DNA of 64,000 nt from Acanthosepion pharaonis (taxonomy: Eukaryota > Mollusca > Cephalopoda > Sepiida > Sepiidae). Location of the stretch: contig CAHIKZ030001816.1 of the NCBI GenBank assembly GCA_903632075.3, positions 62,001 to 126,000 on the forward strand, in the 5' to 3' direction. The number at the start of each line of letters is the position of its first letter. The first letter of the stretch is position 1. This document shows positions 22,590 through 34,421 of the stretch, in pieces. A model generated the notes under the pieces. That model saw nothing but the letters and a program-made list of their open reading frames with translations, was not told the origin of the DNA and searched no databases. Both the position numbers and the translations under genes were made by a program.

Positions 22590-23845
22590 GCAAGAGAAAG
22601 TAATAACGAGGATTAGAATTTGAGCAATGTTTATTGTTAATATATACACAGTGTTAGATATCGCAAAATAGGTGGAATGTTTGTTTCTGGTGTCTTGTCA
22701 GGATGATGATCAGGGTTAAGAGAAAGTGGTAGTGGTGTCATACAGATACCACAAAATAGGTATAATGTCCATTTCTAGTGTATTGTCCAGATGGCGATCA
22801 GGGTTAACAAGAAAAATGGGAGTTGACCTATTCTTTGTGCTGGCTGAAGTCACAGGATATGGTTGGTGTATGTGTTGGCTATGGCGAAGTGACAGCATTG
22901 GGTTGGTGCGGTGTTGCCCTGGATTGGTTAGCAAAGCTATGAATCTGACTATGATGACACGAGGGTAAGAAGTCACGAATCTGACTTTGCCAGTGATGGT
23001 TATGCTGAGATGATGGTGGTGGGTTGCTAAGGTGTTGTCTCAGTGTGGTTAGTGAAACTACGAATCTGACTATGATGATACAAAGGTGCAAGCATGATTA
23101 GTCGGGAGAAGTCACAAATCTGACTTTGCCAATGCTGGTTATGCCGAGGTGACAGCAGTGTTATCCCAGAGTGGTTAGTGAAGCCACAAATCTGAAGCTA
23201 TAAATCTGACTATGATGGTGCTAGCACAAGTAGTCAGGAGAAGTCACAAATCTGACTTTGCCAATGCAAAGGGTGCAAGCATGACAAGTCACAAGTTTGA
23301 CTTTGCTGATGCATAGGGTGTGAATGTAAAGAGTCGGGAGAAGTTACAAATCTGACTTTGCCAATAAAGAAGGTGCAAGCATGACAAATCATGAGTTTGA
23401 CTTTGCTGATGTATAGGATGTGAGTGTGAAGAGTCGGGAGAAGTCACAATCTGACTTTGTCAATGCTGGTGATGCCAAGGTGATGTGGTGGATTGTCATG
23501 GTTTTGTCATGCTGAAGCCAGACAGTCAAGTTGTGAGAGTAGAAGTCATGGTGATGGCAACAGCAGCAGCAGTGCCAGCCAGTGGTCCACTGGGCTGCAA
23601 CTGTAGTTATCATGGTGACAAAGTCACAGTGGGGGCAGCAGCAGCATTCTGCATGACAGCCCGTGACCTGCTAACCTTCCACTGACTTGGTCATTCTCAG
23701 AGATCTGCTTATAAGCAGGTTTGTTAGTCCTCAGGATCATCTCTTTTTCCAGTGGGAACATTCGCAATTGACCACTGCCAGAGCCTGCTTTGTAGACTGG
23801 ATGTGATGCATCAAGCCTATGCACAGAGAAAAATTCATATCCTAA
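22590..23845. mobile_element. Insertion inside Gypsy gag carrying minisatellites
   Basis: Gag homology stops near 22590 and resumes near 23845. The insert is GC-richer. It has a two-copy ~85-bp direct repeat (22655-22728 and 22740-22815, sharing 'gatcagggttaa'), a variable minisatellite (22920-23470) and a CAG-rich stretch near 23560. Composition and internal minisatellites resemble the solo LTR at 3846-4797, so an LTR is possible. I could not identify exact ends or a target duplication. Confidence 0.5.
22920..23470. repeat. Variable minisatellite
   Basis: A core 'aagtcacaaatctgactttg' recurs at about 22970, 23110, 23246, 23340 and 23440, with intervening relatives such as 'aagtcacaagtttgactttg'. 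Higher-order spacing of about 100-160 bp includes 'gagtcgggagaagt' and 'ggtgcaagcatgac'. The copies differ by substitutions and deletions. Confidence 0.8.
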
Positions 23846-24349
23846 TTCATTAAGTGTGGTTAGGAATGCAAAAAATTTAACTTAAATTCCCTCACAGAGG
23901 AACAGTTTAAATGTTTGATTTTTATCGCAGGATTAAAATCTACTCATGTTGATGTTCATTCCTGACTTTGTTTAAAACTGGAACAGGACAAAGACATTAC
24001 ATTAAAAGCCTTCACTACTGAATGTAATAATTTATTAAGTATAAAAAAAGATACTACGCTGATTCACAAAAAAACACTGATTTGTCAATAACTAGCAACA
24101 TCCACTTGAGAAAACAACCCCGTGATGATAGAAACCTCCTTCAAAATGTTGGCATTGTGGTGACTGGCATTATGCATGCTTTTGTCTGTTTAAAAAGCAT
24201 AAGTGCAATATTTGTCACAGAAAGAAGGATTTTGTAATCCAAATTCAACCGGAAAAAAAAATTTAAAAAACAAAACAGGAAAATGTCTGGCAAAAACACA
24301 ATGTTTGCAACAATCAAAGTGGATTATGAATCCCACAAAAATATATTGT

Positions 24350-24430
24350 TGTTTCTATAGACAACAAACCAGTTTGTTTCCAATTTGATACAGCATTGGA
24401 CATAACATTAATATAGCATTTGACTTGAGG
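24350..24430 (+). pseudogene. Gypsy protease remnant
   Basis: The + strand reads NKPVCFQFDTALDITLI in this interval. The DTA triad fits the aspartic protease active-site block of Gypsy elements. A stop follows immediately. The position between the gag knuckle and RT is as expected. Confidence 0.55.
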
Positions 24431-24719
24431 ACAAATTGAAAAGCCATATGTATCTGAAACAGATCACATAGCAATGAACACATCTGGAAGTACAATTTGT
24501 TTAACTGGTGAGTTACTTGAGAATATTTTCTGGTATGTGTTATGTCACATATAATTCAAAATTAAATTTAATTAGTCTTGATCTGGATAGAACAACTTAA
24601 CCTTTTTGAAATTCCTCTCAAATGTGTGTTCAATACATTTAACCTCATGTCAGTTCCTGATATTGAAAATCATTTCACAGATCTACTTAAAAATAAGCTT
24701 AGTGATGTTTTTCAAGATG

Positions 24720-25500
24720 GACTTGGGTGCTGTACAAAAATGAAAGTACTCTGAAATTAAAACTGGATTCTAAGCTAGTTTTTAGACAAAAAAGGCCAGT
24801 ATCCTATGCTGCTCTGAATATGGTTGAAAAAGAACTGAAACATCTTTAGCAAAAAAGTGTAATAGAACTTGCAAATTACTTTGTGTGGGCAACTCCTATT
24901 GTAGTTGTTAAAAAAGCAAATGGAAAAGTCCAGATATGTGCTGGTTACTTGACCAGTTTGAATGATTCTTTGGATGTACATCAGTATCCACTTCCAGTAC
25001 CAGAGGATCTTTTCATAAAACTAAATGGCAGAACTTGGTCTACAAAGGTTGATCTTTCCAATGTTTTTCTTCAACTCGAAGTTGATGAGGAGTTCAAAGA
25101 GCTCCTCACTATTAATACCCATAAGGGATTATTCCGATTTAACCATCTTCAGTATCAAACCAACACCAGCCATTTTCCAAAGAGAATAGACACCATGCTG
25201 ACTGGATTGACAGGAGTTACAGCATTCATCGATGACATCATCATTGCAGAAACAAACAAAGATGAACTTTCACAACATTTATTTTCTGTTTTCAGTCAAA
25301 TTCAACAATACAGATTCTGTGTGAATTTTTCTGAGACCAAATCAAATATCTTGGGTTTATTTTTTAACAAAAATGGTAGATGACCAGATCTGGAAAATAT
25401 CCCAGCAATAAAAATCATGCCAGTACCAACAGATGTAACAAAATTATGTTCTTTCTTTGGTTTGGTTCGCCACTACAGTGCTTTCTTTCCCAAACTTTGA
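24720..25500 (+). pseudogene. Gypsy reverse transcriptase
   Basis: The longest open stretch is 24883-25383. It has PIVVVKKANGKVQICAGY, then the motif A block KVDLSNVFLQLEV, and the active-site FIDDI with the two Asp codons at 25231-25236. A TAG near 24848 and a TGA at 25381-25383 interrupt the frame. After it the connection region continues in frame (CSFFGLVRHYSAFFP). The catalytic residues are intact but the polyprotein is not. Confidence 0.85.
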
Positions 25501-26030
25501 GTTCTTGCACCCCTCAACAATCTTTTAAAAAAAGATGTTGCATAGGAATGGTCTGATGCATGTCAGGTAGCCTTCAAAAACGTAAAGTCCTTACTTTCTT
25601 CCAATCTCTTGCTGACACACTACAACCCATCCATGGATATTGTGGTGTTCCAATTATGACATTTCAATTATGTTTTTGGAGCTGTCATTTCTCAAATTTT
25701 CCCTGATGGTAGCCAAAAGGCAATAGCTCATGCATCCAGATCACTGACACAGGCATAGCCAAATTGAAAAAGAAGCATTAGCAATAGTCTTTGCTATTAA
25801 AAAGTTCCACAAAGTGCTGTATGGACATCATTTCACTCTGATCACAGATCACAAGCTTCTTGTTAGTGTTTTTGGATCCAAAAAAGGCATCCCAGTGTAT
25901 ACAGCAAACTGTCTGCAAAGATGGGTTACTAATATTTTTCTATAAAATATAATTCAACAAATACAATTGGTCATGCTGATGCATTATCTAGGCCCATGAC
26001 TACACAAAATAAAATACCAGAAGACTCAGT
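25500..26030 (+). pseudogene. Gypsy RNase H remnant
   Basis: Following RT, frames carry LLTHYNPSMDIVV, VFGAVISQIFPDGSQKAIAH, ASRSLTQ and later SDHRSQAS-type sequence, the tether and RNase H order of Ty3/Gypsy pol. Stops and shifts are frequent. The usual first Asp block is damaged. Confidence 0.65.
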
Positions 26031-26229
26031 CATCACAGCGCTATCTCTAGAGCCAGAAGTCACTTCAGTGCTTGCATCCAGCCACTTCTACAATGATCCA
26101 TAAAGCCACAGATACTGATCCAGTGTTAAAAATATGCACTGATAAAAAAATTCAGCCATTCTTTTAATGTTGATCTACATTGTTAAAAGTCAACGGCTGT
26201 CTTCTTTTTGCAGAATACATGATTGTCCC

Positions 26230-27090
26230 ATCTTTATTACATGAAAGAGTGATAAAGCAATTGTATGAAATCCCTTGCGTGTAGCTATGTTGATTGGCCA
26301 AACATGAACAAGCAGTTGGAGGAATTGGTACACACATGTTTCAGTCACCAACTGATAGAAAAATCTCCCAGTAAAACTATACTCAGTTCCTGACCTATTC
26401 CTGAATCACTCTGGTCACATTTTCACATTGACTTCACATTGCTGGACCCATCAAGGGGCAGTATTATTTTATCCTCATTAATACTTACAGCAAATGGCCA
26501 GAAATTTTTCAGATGAATCACATCACCTCAGATGAAACAATTCTTAAGTTAAAACAAATCTTCCGTTGGTTACTCCAAATCAACTGAAGATTTGTTTTAA
26601 CTTAAGAATTGTTTCATCTGAGGTGATAATCACTAGTTTTACAGATACTAGCATTGGATAATGGCACTGCATTCACTTCAACTGAATTTCAACTTCAGTG
26701 CACAGAATGGTATTCAACACATTAGGACACAAGAATATTAGAAATATTCCTCAAAAGTTACAAAGCTACACCCAATTCAAACACACTTAAATTTGGAAAT
26801 TCACCAGCAGAAGCACTGATGAATCGTAATGTTTGTTTACACATAGATGTCATCTATCCAATTAGAAACCATTCCCTAAAAAGGAACACAGTGATGGAAG
26901 AACAATTTAACTGTCATCATGGAGCAGTGAAACACAAATGTGTATCAGGGCAACCTGTACTTGCGAAAGATTACTGCAATGGTAAAGAAAAATGGATCCG
27001 AGGATACATTACATGTATGTTTAGAAATGTTACGTATGATGTGAATATACAGTCTTCAGTCTGGGTTTTACATTCAAGCCAGTTATGATC
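26230..27090 (+). pseudogene. Gypsy integrase remnant
   Basis: Recognisable parts are the region before the core (CFSHQLIEKSP type), the core start YYFILINTYSKWPEIFQ near 26460-26515, and a C-terminal open frame at 26819-27088. In that frame HHGAVKHKCVSGQPVLAKDY resembles the chromobinding/GPY side of integrase. The core is interrupted by a perfect inverted repeat (26522-26627) that replaces normal coding sequence. Confidence 0.65.
26522..26627. repeat. Perfect 42-bp inverted repeat (22-nt spacer)
   Basis: The arm 26522-26563 (starting ATCACCTCAGATGAAACAAT) is exactly reverse-complemented at 26586-26627. The duplicated piece is integrase coding sequence, so the second arm is an inverted local copy. 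Confidence 0.95.
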
Positions 27091-27309
27091 ATCAAACCTT
27101 CCAGAGACCAAATTAAACTTCACTTTATTGCTGGACATTCTATTGGACACATTTGAACTGCCTCAACAAAGTTCCTTAGTAATGCCCAAAGGGCAAAGAT
27201 AGGACTTCAGCAAAATTACCCCAAGGAAATCCCGTCAACTATGAAGCCATACCCACTGCAATTAAATCCCCAACAAAAGTCATACGAGCACAAGGCTAAA
27301 AAGGGGAGG

Positions 27310-27598
27310 TGTTAGGGGATGTTACTTATTTCCCCCATATAAAGGACAATAACTCAAAATACAAAGGACAATAACTCAAAATACAATGTCCCTTGTCCAC
27401 GAGGTGGAATACGGCACTTCTGAAGCCAACATGGTGATAACTTGACATGCACATGGAACTCATGGCTTAAATCCTAACAATCCTTGCTGTTCTCAGGCAA
27501 TAAATAAGTAGAATAACATATATTTTAATATATGTTAAAATACACTTGTCTTTTATTTTCGTTTGTTTTTGTTCATCCAAACAAACTGGGATATAACA
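27310..27598 (+). repeat. Gypsy 3' LTR (289 bp)
   Basis: It is homologous to 22045-22300. It is longer because of a tandem duplication of 'aaggacaataactcaaaata' (about 27344-27384) and a small 'atatattttaatatatg' insertion near 27520, both absent from the 5' LTR. It ends ATATAACA followed by the GTCTC duplication. Confidence 0.85.
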
Positions 27599-27773
27599 GT
27601 CTCCCACCAGATATCATTATTTTTTTCTCGCATATTTTATATATTAAATTTTTTCTCATAATTTATTAAAGCCATATCCATCTTTCTTTCCTAAACATTT
27701 TTTGTTCTTTTTCCAAGTTCACATTTCACCTCTAACACTCACAAACACACATATGTAACACATATGTAACACA

Positions 27774-27774
27774 T

Positions 27775-27806
<32 letters not shown>

Positions 27807-27807
27807 G
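27774..27807. repeat. (AC)n(AT)n microsatellite
   Basis: An AC run passes into an AT run just upstream of the first recognised FSIP1-like exon. Confidence 0.9.
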
Positions 27808-27829
27808 CATATACATCTCTTTTTTCTAG

Positions 27830-27989
27830 ATCAAGGAACTTGTGCTGGAAGATGTGGATGACAGAAGCAATCAGAACAACAATAATGGAAGTATTAATCA
27901 TACAAATAATGAGCACCAAACAAATAAGATGAAGCCAGTAAATCCAGATTTATTGGATGAGAATCAGCATTATCATGAAACCATTCAAG
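27830..27989 (+). CDS. FSIP1: FSIP1-like exon a (acidic, Asn-rich)
   Basis: The acceptor is TTTTTTCTAG|A and the donor CAAG|GTAAAT. Read from phase 0 it gives 53 codons (IKELVLEDVDDRSNQNNNN ... NPDLLDENQHYHETIQ) plus one base. The frame one base later (first codon at 27831) is closed by TGA. Asn/Asp/Glu-rich and without a folded-domain look, like the variable N-terminal part of FSIP1. An upstream exon must exist because it begins with an acceptor, but I could not find it in 1-27.7 kb. Confidence 0.7.
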
Positions 27990-28406
27990 GTAAATAAAAA
28001 CATACAAATCAAAGCCATTATTACAAATTTATAAATTTGTCTTTTAAATTATTATGATTAGCGAAGAGGCATCAATGATAAGAGTTACATTAGATGCAAC
28101 ATGTATGATTTTTTTTGTTTATTCATGTATAGATAATTTTATCTAAGTGTTTTCAGAAAAATATTGCTTTTTAACAAATAATTTAAATAAGCTAAAGTTG
28201 AAACATCATAATAAAAATAGTTATTAGTTTACTTGAAATGTGATATTGTGTGAATGTTCGGTTATGGTTTTGTTCTTTAAAACTAAAATGTGGTCTTTGA
28301 TTTGTTTCAAGTATATTATGTACACAAGGAAAATAAACAAAGTCTTAATTTGTGGCAAAGAAAGAAGTGTATCACAAGATAGTAGTAAATATTGAAACCT
28401 TGGTAG

Positions 28407-28447
<41 letters not shown>

Positions 28448-28567
28448 ATGGAAATTTGGAAAAGGTGGAAAAGGTTTTCATGAGATGTGTTTTGACACTT
28501 TTTTCACTTTGTCATAGATTTCCCTAAAATTGTTATTGATATATAAAAATTCATATAGTGTTTTCCC

Positions 28568-28604
<37 letters not shown>

Positions 28605-30529
28605 CATAAAAAGAATATCACCCCATACAAAGACACAAGAGGATACAGTGTGTGGAAGAATTAGGAACAGAAACATTAATAATGAGCAGGAATAAAAAGA
28701 GTAATCAGGAGGACAGTAGATAATGATTAACATTGCAAAAATTTTTGCAGATTAAAGTTGAGTTAACCATTCAATGAGTTATTCCCTTTTATTCCTGATT
28801 CAAATGAGCCAAATTTATTTTCCATATCCCTAGCAAGATCATATTCTGCAACAAGCAAGTCCTGAGTTTTTATGAAATTAAGGACTGCAAGCCAGTGAAG
28901 ATATATTTTCCATAGGAAAAACAGTGCTATAGGCTTGTAAGCTGCACCCTATGGGAGCTGGTTGCCCAAGACAGAAGTCTGGGTGAGGCAATTGCTCGAT
29001 TTTACTCCTGGAAACTGACTGACCAACCACTTTCATCACACTATGAAATGATTCACTAAGCAGCTGTCGTGTAATCCATATCACTTCATCCCCCACAAAA
29101 GGGAGATAATCATCTTTTGCAGCCCTACATATATAATCTGTCAAATATTAGTGAATATTTTAGAGTTTGATTTTGTGAAAGTGAAATTTTCAATTTAATA
29201 TATATATTAAGAGGCAACCATTTATCTTGCGCAATAAAAGTAGCACCTGTTTGATCAAAGTTCAGTCATTTGGTGGTGAGACTTGAGTGAACTCTCCAGA
29301 GTGCAAGCCTGGGCAATGATATATAGAGGCTGTGCACTGTCCAGACTACATGACCCTGTCCACCCTCAGCTATATCAACAAGGTATTACATTTGGTGCCA
29401 GCTTGGTTGCAGGAGTTGCGAGAAAGTTGTCAGTGTTGACTGCCAACTGCCTTCAAAGCTCCACTCCAGGTTTTCTGTCTGTTTTCTGTCTATGGAAGTA
29501 AACTTCCATAGTCTTTAGTGTGTTTAGATATGACTGCAAGGCAGAAGAAGTTTAAAATCAGTGTTTTCCTTCCCCTAGACAGACTGTCCAGTTCCATCTA
29601 CCTAAATCAGCTGGTTATAAGGCACCAGTTGTTTGTCTTTGCCCATTCTCCAGCTAGGAGCTGAGCTTAATTTTCAGAATCTATTTGAGACATATGCCAC
29701 TGAAGTATTTTATAGACAGTGGGAGCTTGTCCCCATGATCATCCACCAGCTATAACAAACTTTGGCTCATATAATGTATGTTTATAAACATTATATACAT
29801 CTATGTTTTAATGTATTTTCTGTTTCTGTTTCTGTTTTAATGTATTTTCTGTTTATGTTATTTTATGTATTTATGTTATTTATGTTATGTTATGTGTATT
29901 TTATGTTTATGTTATTTTTATAGATTATTATTTTAGTAAATACTCTGTTTATAATAAAGAGTATTAACTACATCTACTGGCCTGAATGTTTGAGAAATTT
30001 CATAGAAAATATTACTGTTTTTAAACAACAAATTTCCTATGCTTTTTCTCAAATGCTCATATCTGCTCAAAACGTATCTTAACAAATGAAATCATATAGT
30101 ATGAAATGAACTAATCATGGGAAATTTGTTCTTTAAAAACAGTAATTTGATTTTGCTAACTAGACGCTTCCACTGTAGCTTAATGGTATAGCATATCAGG
30201 GAATATAATGGTTTCATGTAGGATACAGGTTTGATTTTTGTTGGAAGACATATTTTCTATGAAATTCAAGTTGCTAAATGTAGTTAATACTGTTTATTAT
30301 AAACAGAGCATTTTTTTAAATATATAAAATGTTTTGTAATCAAAAACATTAAAAGGAAGACAAATTATGAAATAGTTGTACATAAATAAACGCACAAAAG
30401 TTTAATTTTTGGAAAATATAGCAGAAAGAAAAATGAAAATATAAATTGGAGTTTAAAATAAAATTCTCAGAGATTATGAATCAGTATTTATAATATACAA
30501 TAATTTATACTAACTTTTTGAAAGTAGTA

Positions 30530-30567
<38 letters not shown>

Positions 30568-33500
30568 GAATAGCTATATTTTCTTGAATGCTCAGGCTGA
30601 CAGACATAATACACACTGTTTAATAAATAAAAATTTGGCATCTATTTCAAATACTGAGTATTCACTATAATAACACCCACACACAGAGTAGTTCTTAGCC
30701 TTTACAGTAATCAGTTTCACTCTCACAACATTATTAACAATAGGAAAAAAAAAGATTTCTCAAAAGCAGTTGAGAATGTAATATTGGATTTTTATTAAAT
30801 GAAGTATTGTCAGCTATTATTAATTTTTTGTCTTTATTCTTTATGTGCCATGTCTCCTCAGGACATATGCGATCATGGCTCTCCACAGCTTCCTGTCCCT
30901 TGTAGCTCTTAATAAATTTTGTCTTTCTGTTATTTCTCCTGTTCTGCAATCCAATTATTCAAGCTCACTAAGTATTTTATGCATTGTCTCTCTTGCCTTC
31001 AATCTGTCCTGTAAGTATCAGATTTTCCAACCCCACTTTCCTTATTATGTGCTCTAGAAACCTCAACTGTCTCTTCCAGATGTTTAGTGTAAGTTCCTTT
31101 TTTGTTTCCATTTTCTCTAAAACTTTGTCATTGTTCACATGTTTGGATCATGGTATACTCAGCATCCTTCTGTAGAACAACATTTTTAAAAATTTTACTT
31201 GCATGGTCCTGCAGCCATCTGTAAAGAGGAAGATTGGAAATAAGTTTTCACTGAAACTCAGATTCACATTACTATTTTCTCAAAAAGCCTATTTATCTTA
31301 TGCTAGCTGCTCTAATCGTTTTAGCCATTATTTCTGTGTTTACTAATCATAATCTAAGTGGAAGACAACTAAAATTTGAAAGATAAAAGTAATAATAGTC
31401 AAAAATTAATAAGTTCAAATAGATATTCAAGAACTTACCACTAATAATAATGCCAGTGTATATAAAAACAAAGCAAAAACATCAAATACATTACCAAGCA
31501 ACTGGAGAAAAATAAGGATTTTTGTTCTTACTAAATTTTCACTCAATACAAAGCCCTACTCAAGGTAGATTGTTACTGAATGAAATTGTTGCATAGACCT
31601 TAGAGTAGGAAGTAAGTGAAAATTATGAAGATATGTAGGAAAGTTAGCAGTTGATGGTTGACATTAAAAGGTGAGTGGGTAGTCTGTTCCAGAAAGTAGC
31701 AGTTATTGGCAAGAAGCTGTTTGAATTACGAATGGATTATGAAGGGAATGTGGATAAATCAACCCTGCACATATAGCTTGGTAAGTCTTAGCTGTAAAGG
31801 TCTGAACTGGTGGAACTAAGGAATTTAGCTTGTCAGATCATTTTTTATGGAAATAGAGGAGCAAGAGATTAGCTACATTTTGCCTGTGGGTAATATGGGT
31901 GATGGGTTGAAAATAATTGCCCAAGGCTGTATAATCACTTTTGAACTCTGCCAAGGCTTGAAGATGAGAATTAGTCTGCTCCAACCCAATTATAGCAACA
32001 ATACAGCATTTTTGGTCTGACATGATTTTTGTAAAGTGTATGACACAAAGTGTCAGCTACTTTCTGAAGCAATAAAACAAATCAACCATTTCTTCAGCAT
32101 CTTTAGCAATGAATCATATGGCTGAGTTCCACTTGAGATCTGGAGTGAAAATGAATCCAAATAGATGTTCAAAGCAAGGAGCCTCATTGTGAATACAACT
32201 GTTTATTGTAACTGGAGAAACTTCAGAGTCTGCTCTGCAAAGATCAAATGTTACTAGCTTGGTTTTGGAGTTATTGAATGTTAAATTAATTTTCCCCATT
32301 GACCTGTTAGAGCTAGATCAAAGAAGAGATCAGCTGCCAAGTCCTGATCATCTAACTTTTGGGAAGTGCACCCATAAACTGTGATATCTGCATAGATATT
32401 TAATAATGATCTGAGAATGTTTCTGACCAGATCATTAACATAAGGTAGAATGAAGGTATGAGCAAGAAGGGAGCTTTGGGAGATGCCTGCATTTATCTCA
32501 TGGGCCATTAGCAACAGCCTTGTGCTTGACTTAGATTTAGATCAAGATGAATTATAGTAGGCCATGAAAACCAGTTCATATTTGATCAAATAAAAAATGA
32601 TGCTGCTACTTAATTGGATTTATCTCATTCTTCTGAGTCATTTAGGTGAAATTGACAAATTCTAAAAACATGGAAATTGAGTTCTGCTTTCACTGATGGT
32701 CAATAAACTGAAATCACTATTTGGACACATGCATGGTTTTAATTTCTCTGAAGTCTATAGATGTATGGCAGGACACTTTCATCCCAGATGATACTTTATA
32801 TTTTTGTATATTAACAAGTTTGTCTAGTCCTTTGATAGAATAGCCTCATAAAAAGGTTATGATTTATTTGTTGGTAGGAAATATAAATCCCTCAGAATAT
32901 AACTGCCAAAGTGCAATTGCACAAAATATTCTTGTTTCAAAACTAAAAACTATTGCAGTTAGTTTAGAGAGTTTTATTGCAACTTTCACATTCACCGAAG
33001 TGGCTATTCTCTAATTAATGTATTTCCTGCAGAGATTCTGAAATGATAACAATGGCAAATTTCAAAACAAAAGAGTCTCTGATTTACCTATACATTGATA
33101 AAAGCTATGAATAACAGTAGTAATTATATTTTTTGTTTTTGTTTATGTCACAATAAAGCTTTATTTTATTTAATTAAAACCAATAATCTTTGTATTTGCA
33201 AGCCCTTACAATTTAAGCATACAGCAATTTCATTTTCATTACAGTTTTACTTATAAATATAAAAATTTCATTTTTATTATTTTAAAAATGTTATAATTGT
33301 CTAAATGTATAATCATCTAGGTTGTTTTTAATACACCTTTTTTTTTATAGAAGTGTATTTTTATGTAGGCTAGACGGTTTGTGTAAAAATTGTTACAATC
33401 TTTTTCAGTTCATCAGTTAAAACTGAAGGTGAAGGATCTTTTCCAGGTTATGGAAATTGATTTTTTTTATATATTTCAATTGCATTTCCTCATTCCTTCT

Positions 33501-33674
33501 CTCTTTCGATGTCTTTTAAAATAAAAACTTTTATTCACAAAATTGTATATATGCGTATAATAATACACATATATATATAAATTTATCAATAACAAGATTT
33601 GTGCTGTTCTATCTTATATAGAAAGTTGATTATTTATGAATATTTATTTCTTTTGAATATGAATGTTTTTTTTT

Positions 33675-33710
<36 letters not shown>

Positions 33711-34355
33711 AAAATCTTAACGAACAATTTGATTTTTCTTACTTTCTGAACTGTCAATAAACCTGAAAAAAACTTAAGTTATTTTTTGCTTAAACCAGTT
33801 ATTAGAAAAGGAAAAGCACATCTATAAGAATTGTTATGTAGGAGTTCCCTGTGACATGGAATTTGTTTCAACAATGTCAAAGGCAAAAGGTTAAAAAACA
33901 TTTCTCTATAATGTCATTTATTAGATAAAGGATTGGAGGAAAAATGTATTTATTCTGAAAAAATATTAATATACATATTTTGGTTAATCTAATTTTTCAA
34001 TTTGTGTAGCATGGCTTTTATTATATTTTTTATTCTTGTCTGTTGAAAATGTATGTATATGTGTAATATGAAATTTGATTTAATGAGGGAAATAAGTAGC
34101 ACTTGAAAAAAATGATATTTTTGGTTTAGAGTTTTCTTTGTTGAATATTTTGAATTGAAAATTGTTAAAATTATTATCCTGATAATTTATATTGGAATTC
34201 TTTGATAAGGAATTATCATTATAATATGTGTTATTATTGTGAGTATAACAACAAAAGATGGGCTTGCTGGTGTCAATAATAAGTCATATGTTATCCAGAT
34301 ATTGAAAAAATAATTTTTTGTGAATAATTTATATTAAAAATAATATAAATTATAA

Positions 34356-34421
<66 letters not shown>

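Larger units (their letters stand above)
22338..24240 (+). pseudogene. Gypsy gag, interrupted by an insertion
   Basis: The N-terminus starts at ATG 22338 (MAISLEMLMEILSQQQDQFQ), a Gln-rich helix typical of Gypsy gag in molluscs and insects. It is open until about 22530. Gag-like sequence resumes near 23845 (LTEEQFKCLIFIAGLK) and continues with stops to a cysteine/histidine region at about 24145-24225 (CWHCGDWHYACFCLFKK, then CNICH). The ~1.25 kb between the halves is unrelated, repeat-rich sequence. Capsid function is therefore lost. Confidence 0.7.
22045..27598 (+). mobile_element. Full-length, inactivated Ty3/Gypsy LTR retrotransposon
   Basis: The two LTRs share most of their sequence, start TGTgAGGGG / TGTtAGGGG and end GGATATAAAA / GGATATAACA. 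A 5-bp duplication GTCTC flanks the element (22040-22044 and 27599-27603). Between them, in order on the + strand, are gag with a zinc-knuckle region, protease, reverse transcriptase, RNase H and integrase, which is the Ty3/Gypsy order. Numerous stops and shifts, a >1 kb insertion in gag and an inverted duplication in integrase make it non-functional. The LTRs differ by substitutions and by insertions in the 3' copy, so it is not recent. Confidence 0.9.

Noticed and set aside
22950..23470. CRISPR-like array
   Set aside because: Spacing is irregular, units vary internally and this is eukaryotic transposon sequence. It is a minisatellite.
27719..27919. Minus-strand frame overlapping the first FSIP1-like exon
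   Set aside because: It reads through (TA)n/(CA)n microsatellite sequence and is the shadow of the real exon on the other strand.
30166..30248. A functional tRNA gene
   Set aside because: Irregular spacing, a too-long anticodon/variable region and weak boxes argue for a tRNA-derived relic. Kept only as tRNA-like.
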